DNA of 64,000 bases from VXYL01 sp965208525 (GTDB lineage Bacteria; Pseudomonadota; Gammaproteobacteria; Pseudomonadales; Azotimanducaceae), in contig OZ242340.1 of NCBI GenBank assembly GCA_965208525.1, positions 2,108,001 to 2,172,000 on the forward strand, in the 5' to 3' direction. The notes below the pieces were generated by a model. It did not search any database. It saw only the letters and a program-made list of their open reading frames with translations, and was not told the origin of the DNA. Below are positions 56,445-64,000 of the stretch, one piece after another. The position numbers were made by a program, and so were the translations under genes. Position 1 is the first letter of the stretch; the number at the start of each line of letters is the position of its first letter.

Positions 56445-57674
56445 ATAGGCGAATCCGAGCCCGGTGCTGCGGCACCGCCGAAGCGCAGGCGATGTGACAA
56501 CTGCGGGGCGCGGCTGCGGGGGCGCTTTTGCGTCAAGTGCGGCCAGCGCGACCAGCACTATGTCGAGGAGATCCGCTGCGAGAACTGCGGAGCTCTGAAG
56601 CAGGGGCATTTTTGCGCCGTCTGCGGCCAGAACGACCGCAACTACCGCCGCTCGGTGTTTCCGGTGGTTGGCCAGGCTCTCGCGGAGACGTTCGAGACCG
56701 ACTCTCGCCTTTGGGCAACGCTGCGGGCGCTCTTCGCTCGCCCGGGCCACCTCTCGACAGAGTTCTCGCGCAACCGGCGGGCGAGCTATCTGCCGCCGTT
56801 CCGGCTGTATCTGTTCTCCAGCATCGTCTTTTTCTTTGCCCTGTCGGTGACCATCGACCTGCCGGAGGGCCCGGGTGAGGCGCGGGCCTTTTTTGCAGAA
56901 GGCGATGGCCCGCGGCCGATGGTTCGCGAGCGTTTGCGAGAACGGGGGATCGACCCATCCCGCGCCGACGGGGATGCAGAAGAGGAGGGTGGCGGCGAAG
57001 AACCGGGCCTCACGATTCAGTTCGACTTCGATGAAGACGACCTAGGGTTGGACGGCCTCGGGGACGCCACAGCGTCCCGCTACGAGCCGACGCCGGAGCA
57101 ACGAGCCGTGATGGAACGGTTCGTGGAAATCCTCGACGACGAGCGCCGCCGGCGACTGGCGCGCGTACTGCGGGGCCCATTCGGCAAGCCGGTGTGGGAG
57201 ACCGTCGAGAGCCTGACCGTGCAGGGCGTCGCCGAAGTGGATCGGGTGGGGCTGTATGTCCTGGGGCAAGTGATCGATTTCATGCACGACCCATGGGCTG
57301 CGGCACAGACGTGGATCGAAAACCTGCCGGTGGCGATGTTCTGCGTGCTGCCGCTCTACGCACTGCTGCTCAAGATCGTCTATCCGTCCCGCTACTACGC
57401 CGAGCACATCGTCTTCGCCATGCACATCCACACGGTGGCCTTCATCGTCTTCACGGTCATGATGATCCTCCCGGAAGGCGCGAATGTGGACGACTGGGCA
57501 TCCTTGGCTCTGTTCATCGCCTTTGCCGTCTACCAGTTCCTGGCCTTGCGCAACTACTACGGCGGCGGTGCGCTCGCCACTACCGTCAAGTACTGCTTCC
57601 TGGGAGCGTCGTATACGGTGCTCCTCTTCGCCGCCTTCCTGGCGGCCTTCGCGGTGGTGTTCTTGCTTATATGA
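56445..57674 (+). CDS. DUF3667-like membrane protein with two zinc ribbons, apparent ATA start
   Basis: About 409 residues. The N-terminus has two zinc ribbons, CDNCGARLRGRFCVKCGQ and CENCGALKQGHFCAVCGQ, then FPVVGQALAETFETDSRLWA and HLSTEFSRNRRASYLPPFRL, an acidic loop (GDAEEEGGGEEPGL) and a C-terminal membrane part with about five helices (FCVLPLYALLLKIVYPSRYY, AMHIHTVAFIVFTVMMILP, FLGASYTVLLFAAFLAAFAV). This is the DUF3667 layout. The frame is open from the previous stop at 56381, but no ATG, GTG, TTG or CTG precedes the zinc ribbons. A GAGGAGGGG site stands 9 nt before ATA 56445. The first standard start, GTG 56655, would lose both zinc ribbons. Function unknown. Confidence 0.65.
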   Translation: MGESEPGAAAPPKRRRCDNCGARLRGRFCVKCGQRDQHYVEEIRCENCGALKQGHFCAVCGQNDRNYRRSVFPVVGQALAETFETDSRLWATLRALFARPGHLSTEFSRNRRASYLPPFRLYLFSSIVFFFALSVTIDLPEGPGEARAFFAEGDGPRPMVRERLRERGIDPSRADGDAEEEGGGEEPGLTIQFDFDEDDLGLDGLGDATASRYEPTPEQRAVMERFVEILDDERRRRLARVLRGPFGKPVWETVESLTVQGVAEVDRVGLYVLGQVIDFMHDPWAAAQTWIENLPVAMFCVLPLYALLLKIVYPSRYYAEHIVFAMHIHTVAFIVFTVMMILPEGANVDDWASLALFIAFAVYQFLALRNYYGGGALATTVKYCFLGASYTVLLFAAFLAAFAVVFLLI

Positions 57675-57717
57675 GCCGTGCCCGTGCGCTCGAAGGGCGC
57701 GCGGGCATAATGCTCCC

Positions 57718-58068
57718 ATGAAGCTGCGCATTCAGGGTGACTCGATTCGGCTCCGGCTCACGGTGAGCGAGGTGGCTGCGGTTGGTCGCGGGGAAGGTGT
57801 CGAGGAGACCACCCGCGTCGGTGACCCGCCCTTGTCCTACTCCCTCACGCCGCTCGCCGGCGCCAAGGCGGTGGACGCAACGTTTGCTGGCGGTGCCATG
57901 CGCGTAACCCTGCCGGCTCGCACCGCGCGGCACTGGGCGGAGACCGAGGAGGTCTCCCTGCACGGTGCCGCCGGCGCGGTGAGCATCCTCATCGAGAAGG
58001 ACTTCGACTGTCTTGAACCTCGGGAGGGGGACGAGAAGCTCGACACATTCCCCAACCCCAAGGCTTGA
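57718..58068 (+). CDS. Conserved protein of DUF7009 type
   Basis: 116 residues. MKLRIQGDSIRLRLTVSEVA, SYSLTPLAGAKAVDATFAGG, MRVTLPARTARHWAETEEVS and VSILIEKDFDCLEPREGDEK followed by DTFPNPKA match the short, conserved DUF7009-type proteins I recall. The start and end motifs (K-RI-G-SIRLRL and LIEKDF-C-D-FPN) are diagnostic. It is probably a cytosolic beta-rich protein; no enzymatic residues are recognised. It stands 43 bp downstream of the DUF3667 gene on the same strand and could be co-transcribed. Confidence 0.72.
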   Translation: MKLRIQGDSIRLRLTVSEVAAVGRGEGVEETTRVGDPPLSYSLTPLAGAKAVDATFAGGAMRVTLPARTARHWAETEEVSLHGAAGAVSILIEKDFDCLEPREGDEKLDTFPNPKA

Positions 58069-58136
58069 TCGGCGGCTTAGCGAACCATACGCAAGATGCA
58101 CGCGTCGTCCGCGGGATGCCTGCGGGCCGAGAGCAT

Positions 58137-59906
58137 CTAGGCTCTTGTTTGCTTGTCCGTCAAGGTTGGGACTCGCGAATCACGCCGGATGCCAAGGAAT
58201 GCGGCGGCTAGTGGTCGCGCTTCCTCGAGACTTCGGACCCGGCTCTCCTCGCCAACCGCGTGCAGGATGTTGAGCGTGTCGAGCGTGGCGGCAACGGAGC
58301 CGGCAAGTCCAATCATGATGCAGTGCGTGTCTGCCCGCCGTGCCACGTCGAGGAGCTGCTCGACCACCATCGCGGCGCTGTCGTCGATGTAGGTGGCCTC
58401 GCTGAAGTCGAACATCACCACGTCGTGATCCTTGATGTCTTCGCCGATCACGCTCACCAGCCGATGCGAGGACGCCACCGTGAAGCTGCCCCGGAGCGCC
58501 AGCAAGCCGACCCTGGCCTGGTAGGTGTCGAACTCCTCCACCCGTCGAAAGCCCGCGAAGAACACGCGGTCGAGCAGCGGCGTGGAGACCACGCTGTCGA
58601 GTTCAAGCTGTTCCAACTGCCGGGCGTGTGCCATACCACCGGCAATGAGGCCGATGGCGACCGCCGTCACCAGGTCCACGAAGATGGTCAGCATCAGGGT
58701 GATGAGCATCACCAGCAGGTGGTCGGTGCGCAGGCGATGCACCCGCGCCAGCATCCGCCAGTCGATGATGTCCCAGCCAACCTTCACCAGCACGCCGGCC
58801 AGGGCAGCGAGCGGGATTGGGTCCACCAGCCCGCCCAGGCCCAGCACCACCGCCAGCAACAATGCCGAGCGCAGCACGCCTGACACCGGCGTGCGGCCGC
58901 CAGCGCGGATGTTGGTGACCGTGCCCACCGTCGCGCCGGCGCCGGGCAGCGCCCCAAAGAGACCCGCCGCCATGTTGCCGATGCCCTGACCAACGAGTTC
59001 GCGATTCGGATTGTGTCGGTTGCCCGTGAGGGAATCCGCCACCAGCGAGGTGAGCAGCGCATCGACGGAGCCGAGCAAGGCGAGGATCAAGGCGGGTTGC
59101 AGGGCGGTCAGGTAGAAGGATGGTTCGGGGAGCGCCAAATGCAGCGAAGGCAGGCCGGTGGGAATGGGGCCGATGACCGGTGCGTCGGTAAGCCAAATCA
59201 TGCCGAGCGCAGTGCCGATCGCCAGCGCCGCCAGGGGAGCGGGCAGTGCCTTATCGAGCCGGCGCGGCCACAGGAATGCTGCCAGCAGGGTCACCGTGCC
59301 GACGGTGACGGCGTCGGGGTTCAGGTTTGTCACGGCCGCAGGCAGTGCCGCCAGAGCATCGAGCGGGCCGCCCGTGGAGGACTTGCCCAGAAAGGGCAAT
59401 GCCTGCACCAGCATGACGATGGCGCCAATGCCCGACATGAAGCCCGAGACCACGACGTGCGGGGTGTAGGCGACGAAACGCCCGATCTTCGACAGTCCCA
59501 GCAAGACCTGCATGAGGCCGGCCAGCACGACGATGGTGAGAGCCTCGGCGAGGCTGTCCGAATACGTGACCATGATCGTTGCCATGGCGACGGTCATGGC
59601 TGGCGTCGGCCCGGAAATCTGCGAGCGGGTGCCGCCGAACACGGCGGCGAAGAAGCCGACGATGATTGCGCCGTAGAGCCCCGCGGCTGCCCCCATGCCT
59701 GAAGCGATGCCAAAGCCAAGCGCCACCGGCAGTGCCAGCACCATGGAAGTGATGCCGCCGAACATGTCGCCGCGCAGCAACGGCAGGTTGTAGTCGAGTC
59801 GCTTCAGGCCTGCGAGCGTTCGCACGGCGCCTCCCTGTTCCGGCACCCTTAGGGGTTGCCCGCCGTGTGTTTGACCGGGGTCGTTGGTGTCTTGAGCTGG
59901 GTCCAT
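58137..59906 (-). CDS. SulP-family inorganic anion transporter with STAS domain
   Basis: 589 residues. The membrane part of about 14 helices includes MFGGITSMVLALPVALGFGI, GLYGAIIVGFFAAVFGGTRS, QISGPTPAMTVAMATIMVTY (SulP signature), IGRFVAYTPHVVVSGFMSGI and VDALLTSLVADSLTGNRHNP with the essential Asp/Asn, then GNMAAGLFGALPGAGATVGT. The cytoplasmic STAS domain follows, with VGLLALRGSFTVASSHRLVS, DHDVVMFDFSEATYIDDSAA and HCIMIGLAGSVAATLDTL. It would move sulfate, bicarbonate or another anion across the inner membrane. Starts upstream of the TM part are hydrophilic (DPAQDTNDPGQTHGG). It is divergent from the TcuA-like gene. Confidence 0.92.
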   Translation of the reverse strand: MDPAQDTNDPGQTHGGQPLRVPEQGGAVRTLAGLKRLDYNLPLLRGDMFGGITSMVLALPVALGFGIASGMGAAAGLYGAIIVGFFAAVFGGTRSQISGPTPAMTVAMATIMVTYSDSLAEALTIVVLAGLMQVLLGLSKIGRFVAYTPHVVVSGFMSGIGAIVMLVQALPFLGKSSTGGPLDALAALPAAVTNLNPDAVTVGTVTLLAAFLWPRRLDKALPAPLAALAIGTALGMIWLTDAPVIGPIPTGLPSLHLALPEPSFYLTALQPALILALLGSVDALLTSLVADSLTGNRHNPNRELVGQGIGNMAAGLFGALPGAGATVGTVTNIRAGGRTPVSGVLRSALLLAVVLGLGGLVDPIPLAALAGVLVKVGWDIIDWRMLARVHRLRTDHLLVMLITLMLTIFVDLVTAVAIGLIAGGMAHARQLEQLELDSVVSTPLLDRVFFAGFRRVEEFDTYQARVGLLALRGSFTVASSHRLVSVIGEDIKDHDVVMFDFSEATYIDDSAAMVVEQLLDVARRADTHCIMIGLAGSVAATLDTLNILHAVGEESRVRSLEEARPLAAAFLGIRRDSRVPTLTDKQTRA

Positions 59907-60019
59907 TGTCGTCTGTCATGGGCGGCGTTGCACATCGAAGCAACGCATCGTTGCCTTGTGTTGGCCATTTGTGATTGCGAGCATGGCGGCGGACCCTTGG
60001 AAGAGGCGAGCGAAGCGAC

Positions 60020-61486
60020 ATGACTCGAACACGCCACGTCGTGGTGGTAGGCGGTGGCAATGCGGCGTTCTGTGCCGCGTTGGCGGCACGGGAGCGGGGC
60101 GCGCAGGTGACGCTGCTCGAACGGGCCCCACACGCGGCGCGGGGCGGCAACTCGCGCTTCACCGCCGGTGCCATGCGCACCGTCTATGGCGGCGCCGAGG
60201 ACCTGCGCCGGATCATGCCGGAGCTGACCGACGCCGAAGTGGCGCGCACGGACTTCGGCAGCTACTCGCGGGAGATGTTCTACGACGATCTAGGTCGCGT
60301 CACGCAGTATCGCAGCGACCCGGACCTCGCCGAACGCCTGATCGAAGGCAGCTACGAGACCTTGTCTTGGATGCACGGTCACGGCGTTCGCTTCCTGCCG
60401 CTCTACGGTCGGCAGTCGTTCGAGGTGGACGGCAAGGTTCGCTTTTGGGGCGGGCTGACGGTGGAGGCGTGGGGTGGCGGCCCGGGCCTCGTGGACAGCC
60501 TGACGTCCATCGCCGAGCGCGCCGGCGTTGCCTTGCGCTACGACGCTCGAGCGACGCGCCTCGAACGGCATGGCAGGGGCTGGCGCGTTGGCGTGGCAGA
60601 CGACTGGATCGCCGCCGATGCCGTGGTGCTCGCGTGCGGCGGCTTCGAGTCCAATCCCGCTTGGCGCACGCGCTACCTGGGCCCGGGCTGGGACCTCGCC
60701 AAGGTGCGCGGGACCCGCTTCAACACCGGCGACGGCATCCGCATGGCAGTGGACGCGGGCGCGGCAACACGCGGCAATTGGTCCGGCTGCCACGCCGTCG
60801 GTTGGGACATGAACGCGCCGGAGTTCGGTGACCTCGCGGTCGGCGACAATTTTCAGAAGCACTCGTATCCGTTCGGCGTGTTGGTGAACAGCGACGGCCG
60901 GCGCTTTGTCGACGAGGGTGCAGACTTTCGCAACTACACATACGCCAAGTACGGCCGCGAGGTGCTGGGCCAGCCGGGCCAGTGTGCGTGGCAGCTCTTC
61001 GACGCCAAGGTCACGCACCTGCTGCGCGACGAATACCGCATCCGCCAGGTGACCAAGGTGTCCGCCGACACCATCGAGGAGCTGGCGGCGAAGATGGAGG
61101 GCGTGAACGCGGTCAATCTTGTGGCCGAAATCGCGGCATACAACGCCGCGGTGGATACCGCAGCTCCGTTCGACCCAACCGTGCTGGACGGCCGCGGCAC
61201 CGAAGGCATTGCCGTGCCGAAGACCAACTGGGCCAACCGCCTCGACACCCCTCCGTTTGAGGCATACGGCATCACCTGCGGCATCACCTTCACGTTTGGG
61301 GGCCTCGCCGTGGACGCTGGAGCAAGGGTATGCGCCGAGGACGGTGAACCGATGCCGGACCTATACGCAGCCGGTGAACTGGTAGGCGGCCTTTTCTATT
61401 TCAACTACCCAGGCGGAACGGGCCTAACCTCCGGCGCCGTCTTCGGCCGCGTGGCCGGCACCGCCGCCGCCAAACCGGCTGCTTGA
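60020..61486 (+). CDS. tcuA: FAD-dependent tricarballylate dehydrogenase-like protein (TcuA)
   Basis: 488 residues. HVVVVGGGNAAFCAALAARE is the FAD Rossmann motif, followed by HAARGGNSRFTAGAMRTVYG, as in the fumarate reductase/TcuA group. The later ACGGFESNPAWRTRYLGP, NTGDGIRMAVDAGAATRGNW and SGCHAVGWDMNAPEFGDLAV with HSYPFGVLVNSDGRRFVDEG, YTYAKYGREVLGQPGQCAWQ, and the C-terminal ITCGITFTFGGLAVDAGARV and GELVGGLFYFNYPGGTGLTS are characteristic. Such enzymes oxidise tricarballylate to cis-aconitate. The ATG at 60020 has GAAGAGG upstream. tcuB and tcuC are not in the window, so the substrate is uncertain. Confidence 0.85.
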   Translation: MTRTRHVVVVGGGNAAFCAALAARERGAQVTLLERAPHAARGGNSRFTAGAMRTVYGGAEDLRRIMPELTDAEVARTDFGSYSREMFYDDLGRVTQYRSDPDLAERLIEGSYETLSWMHGHGVRFLPLYGRQSFEVDGKVRFWGGLTVEAWGGGPGLVDSLTSIAERAGVALRYDARATRLERHGRGWRVGVADDWIAADAVVLACGGFESNPAWRTRYLGPGWDLAKVRGTRFNTGDGIRMAVDAGAATRGNWSGCHAVGWDMNAPEFGDLAVGDNFQKHSYPFGVLVNSDGRRFVDEGADFRNYTYAKYGREVLGQPGQCAWQLFDAKVTHLLRDEYRIRQVTKVSADTIEELAAKMEGVNAVNLVAEIAAYNAAVDTAAPFDPTVLDGRGTEGIAVPKTNWANRLDTPPFEAYGITCGITFTFGGLAVDAGARVCAEDGEPMPDLYAAGELVGGLFYFNYPGGTGLTSGAVFGRVAGTAAAKPAA

Positions 61487-61534
61487 CGGTGCCCACCTCG
61501 GGGCGAAACGCCTCCGAGGGGCTCGTCTTCCCGC

Positions 61535-62617
61535 CTAAGCCGTGATGGCACTCGCGATTGCGTCGCCCACTTGGGCGGTTGAAGCCGTGCCGCCCATGTC
61601 TCGTGTGCGGGGGCCACCCTCCGTCAGCACCACCTCGATGGCTTTCTCGATTGCGTCGGCAGCCTGACCGTGCCCCAGATGGCGCAGCATCATCGCGCCG
61701 GACCAGATCTGGCCGATGGGGTTGGCGATGCCTTCGCCGGCGATGTCGGGGGCGGAGCCATGTACCGGCTCGAACATCGAAGGGTGTTCGCCGGTAGGGT
61801 TGATGTTGGACGACGGGGCGATGCCAATCGAGCCGGCGACTGCCGGACCCAAGTCCGAAAGGATGTCACCGAACAGGTTGCTGCCCACCACCACGTCGAA
61901 CCAGTCCGGATGCTGCACGAAGTGGGCGGTGAGGATGTCGATGTGATACTGGTCGGTCTCGATCTCCGGGAAGTCCGCCGCCACCGCGGCAAAACGCTCG
62001 TCCCAATACGGCATCGTGTGGATGATGCCGTTTGACTTCGTGGCCGAGGTGACCTTGCTCCGGCCCTCTCTCTGGGCAAGCTCGAAGGCGAAGCGAATGA
62101 TCCGATCGACGCCTCGGCGCGTGAACACGCTCTCCTGCACGGCCATCTCCGCATCCGTGCCGGCATAGAGCCGACCGCCGATCTCGGAGTACTCGCCCTC
62201 GACGTTCTCGCGCACGACGAGGAAGTCGATGTCGTCCGGGCCCCGTCCGGCAAGGGGCGTCGTGGTGCCCGGGAACATCCGGCACGGACGAAGGTTGACG
62301 TATTGGTCGAACTCTCGACGGATGGGGATGAGCAGGCCCCAGAGGGAGATGTGGTCGGGCACGGTCGGCCAGCCCACCGCCCCCAGGAAGATGGCGTCGT
62401 TTGGTCGCAGCTGCTCGATGCCATCCTCCGGCATCAGCCGACCGCTCTGGGCGTAGTCCTCGCACGACCAGGCGAACTCGTGCCACTCGAAGTCGATGCC
62501 GAAGCGGCGCCCCGCCGCCTCGAGCACCTTCATGCCCTCGGGCACCACCTCGCGACCGATACCGTCTCCGGGGATGGCTGCGACGGCGAGCCGGCTTGTG
62601 GCGTTCCGCTTGGTCAT
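61535..62617 (-). CDS. Tartrate/D-malate dehydrogenase (isocitrate/isopropylmalate dehydrogenase family)
   Basis: 360 residues. VAAIPGDGIGREVVPEGMKV is the N-terminal family signature, then AIFLGAVGWPTVPDHISLWG, REFDQYVNLRPCRMFPGTTT, FLVVRENVEGEYSEIGGRLY, and the NAD/metal segments VVVGSNLFGDILSDLGPAVA, SSNINPTGEHPSMFEPVHGS and DIAGEGIANPIGQIWSGAMM. The replacement of the isocitrate motif by VRENVEGEYSE is typical of tartrate dehydrogenase/decarboxylase (TtuC) and D-malate dehydrogenase (DmlA). It makes NADH while decarboxylating beta-hydroxy acids. Its ATG overlaps the mpl stop by 4 bp (ATGA). The convergent tcuA gene 48 bp downstream handles related acids. Confidence 0.9.
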   Translation of the reverse strand: MTKRNATSRLAVAAIPGDGIGREVVPEGMKVLEAAGRRFGIDFEWHEFAWSCEDYAQSGRLMPEDGIEQLRPNDAIFLGAVGWPTVPDHISLWGLLIPIRREFDQYVNLRPCRMFPGTTTPLAGRGPDDIDFLVVRENVEGEYSEIGGRLYAGTDAEMAVQESVFTRRGVDRIIRFAFELAQREGRSKVTSATKSNGIIHTMPYWDERFAAVAADFPEIETDQYHIDILTAHFVQHPDWFDVVVGSNLFGDILSDLGPAVAGSIGIAPSSNINPTGEHPSMFEPVHGSAPDIAGEGIANPIGQIWSGAMMLRHLGHGQAADAIEKAIEVVLTEGGPRTRDMGGTASTAQVGDAIASAITA

Positions 62618-64000
62618 GCGGCCTGGGTCTCCAGTTGTCCTCGCAAGGTCGCGTGAATGCCTCCGAATGCGCCGTTGCTCATGAGCACCACGTGGCAGCG
62701 CTCGGTCGTTTTGGCCATGCCGGCGATTTGCGTTGTCAGGAGGTCGAGGTCGTTCACCACCGTTGCTGGCGGCGTGCTGTTGCGGGCAAGCTCCGCCAGG
62801 TCCCATTGGATGCCTTGCGGGCGAAACCAGATGGTCTCGTCGGCGGCGGCGCAGCAGGCGGCGAGGTCTGCGCGCAGCGTTCCGAGGGACATGGTGTGGG
62901 TGCGCGGCTCCACCACCGCCACGATCCGCTCCTTGCCGACGTGGTGCCGCAGCCCTTCGAGGGTTGCGCGGATGGCTGTGGGATGGTGCGCGAAGTCGTC
63001 GTACACGATCAGACGGCCGCTGGTGGCGACCACTTCGAGCCGTCGCTTGACGCCCTGGAACGAGGCGAGCGCGGCGATGGCATCCTGCGGCGGAACGCCC
63101 ACGTGTCGCGCTGCGGCGATCGCGGCGAGGCCGTTGTGAACGTTGTGGCGTCCGAGCAGTCGCCAGCTGACCTTGCCGAGCTCCTCGTCGTCGAGCGTCA
63201 CGGAAAAGGAGCTGCCGTCGGCGTCGGCGTCGGCCTGCAGCCACTCGCCGTTGTCGGTGGGCAAGCGTCTCCAGCGATCGCCCTTGCCCTCGCCGAAGCG
63301 GGATATGGGCGTCCATGCGCCCGTTGCCAGCATCTCGCTGACGTGGTGGTCGTGTCGCGGCGCCACGATCAGTCCGTTGCTCGGGACGGTTCGCACCAGA
63401 TGGTGAAACTGTTCCTTGATCTGCTCGACGTCGTCGTAGATGTCGGCGTGGTCCAGTTCGATGTTGCTGACGATGAGCGTCCGCGGCCGATAGTGGACAA
63501 ACTTGGCGCGTCGGTCGAAATAGGAGGTGTCGTATTCGTCCGCCTCCACCACGAAGAACGGCGAGTCGCCCAGTCGCGACGACACTCCGAAGTCGAGCGG
63601 CACGCCGCCGATGAGGAAGCCGGGCTTGTGGCCGGCGCACTCCAGAATGTGCGCCACCATGCTGGCAGTGGTGGTTTTGCCGTGCGTGCCGGATGCGGCC
63701 ACCGGCCAGCGTCCGCGCAGCACCTCTTGGCCGAGCCACTCGGCGCCGGAGATGTAGGGCAGATTTTCGTCGAGCACGTGCTCCACGGCGGGATGACCGC
63801 GTGGCAGTTGCGCGTTGCCGATCACGACGAGATCGGGCCTCGGCTGCATTTGTTCGGGCTCGAACCCCTCATGCACAGTGATGCCGGCGTCCGCGAGCTG
63901 GTCGCTCATCGGCGGGTAGAGGGGCCCGTCGCTGCCGCTCACTTGGCGCCCCATTTCCCGCGCCAGCAGCGCGAGCCCGCCCATCAGCGTGCCGCCGATG
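62614..64000 (-). CDS. mpl: UDP-MurNAc tripeptide ligase Mpl (5' end missing)
   Basis: At least 462 residues; the window ends within the first conserved block, visible as IGGTLMGGLALLAREMGRQV. The ATP-binding loop is ASGTHGKTTTASMVAHILEC, followed by FFVVEADEYDTSYFDRRAKF and LIVSNIELDHADIYDDVEQI, VYDDFAHHPTAIRATLEGLR and VAVVEPRTHTMSLGTLRADL. The DEYDTAFFDKRSKFVHY-type segment distinguishes Mpl from MurC. It attaches recycled L-Ala-gamma-D-Glu-meso-DAP tripeptide to UDP-MurNAc in the cytoplasm. Only about ten N-terminal residues should be missing. The tartrate dehydrogenase gene is coupled by a 4-bp overlap, an odd neighbour for a cell-wall gene. Confidence 0.93.
   Translation of the reverse strand, partial: IGGTLMGGLALLAREMGRQVSGSDGPLYPPMSDQLADAGITVHEGFEPEQMQPRPDLVVIGNAQLPRGHPAVEHVLDENLPYISGAEWLGQEVLRGRWPVAASGTHGKTTTASMVAHILECAGHKPGFLIGGVPLDFGVSSRLGDSPFFVVEADEYDTSYFDRRAKFVHYRPRTLIVSNIELDHADIYDDVEQIKEQFHHLVRTVPSNGLIVAPRHDHHVSEMLATGAWTPISRFGEGKGDRWRRLPTDNGEWLQADADADGSSFSVTLDDEELGKVSWRLLGRHNVHNGLAAIAAARHVGVPPQDAIAALASFQGVKRRLEVVATSGRLIVYDDFAHHPTAIRATLEGLRHHVGKERIVAVVEPRTHTMSLGTLRADLAACCAAADETIWFRPQGIQWDLAELARNSTPPATVVNDLDLLTTQIAGMAKTTERCHVVLMSNGAFGGIHATLRGQLETQAA

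Noticed and set aside
62618..63739. Upstream extension of the tartrate dehydrogenase frame
   Set aside because: Lies in another frame of mpl; the dehydrogenase starts with a normal ATG overlapping the mpl stop.

Overview
The window is GC-rich chromosomal DNA, tightly packed with typical bacterial genes. It looks like an uncultured Gammaproteobacterium or close proteobacterial relative. Pointers are an Mpl murein-recycling ligase, an AcrB-type RND pump with its adaptor, PhoP/PhoQ-like signalling with a PepSY protein, a 17-kDa-antigen-type glycine-zipper protein, GloA, GlpK, Lon and class Ia ribonucleotide reductase. Taxonomy is inferred from gene content only. No rRNA, tRNA, CRISPR array, phage or transposase was seen.

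Region by region. 1-10.5 kb: the start of a CNNM/CorC membrane protein, a frameshifted secreted HNH nuclease, then mostly minus-strand accessory catabolism (PhyH dioxygenase, metallophosphoesterase, SDR, two crotonases, two luciferase-like oxidoreductases, a carboxymuconolactone decarboxylase-like protein). 10.6-15 kb: an RND efflux operon. 15-24.4 kb: glyoxalase I, a third luciferase-like enzyme, an SGNH hydrolase, a family III CoA-transferase, a putative phosphorothioate-sensing HNH restriction enzyme beside a Fic gene that has lost its catalytic core, an SDR and a family I CoA-transferase. 24.7-33.5 kb: Lhr helicase, dimeric dUTPase with an alcohol dehydrogenase, and Lon. 34-39.8 kb: PepSY/response regulator/histidine kinase, a glycine-zipper protein, a glycerate-kinase-like protein and glycerol kinase. 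40.2-46.7 kb: the RNR operon nrdA (with an intein), a DNA methyltransferase and nrdB. 46.8-53.2 kb: hydroxy-acid oxidase, an FAD reductase coupled to a cereblon-like CULT protein, a haloacid dehalogenase and a large ankyrin protein. 53.3-64 kb: phosphotransferase, sugar isomerase plus aminotransferase, DUF3667 protein, SulP transporter, tricarballylate-type dehydrogenase, tartrate/malate-type dehydrogenase and Mpl.

The intergenic regions are full of short dispersed palindromic repeats. One family has the 20-bp core GGGCGACGCATGCGTCGCCC, usually two cores about 55 bp apart in a ~130-bp unit. A second has hairpins of the AGGGC-ATCTT-GCCCT type followed by a GCGCC/GGCGC stem. A ~235-bp composite occurs twice, downstream of the SGNH hydrolase and of Lhr. 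Copies also lie in frame inside the N-terminal coding regions of the methyltransferase and of nrdB.

The most interesting items are: the NrdA intein, whose +1 residue is Gly and whose second LAGLIDADG motif has lost its acidic residue; the bacterial CULT protein; repeat invasion of the RNR operon; the internally deleted Fic gene next to the restriction enzyme; and a DUF3667 gene whose only plausible start codon is ATA.
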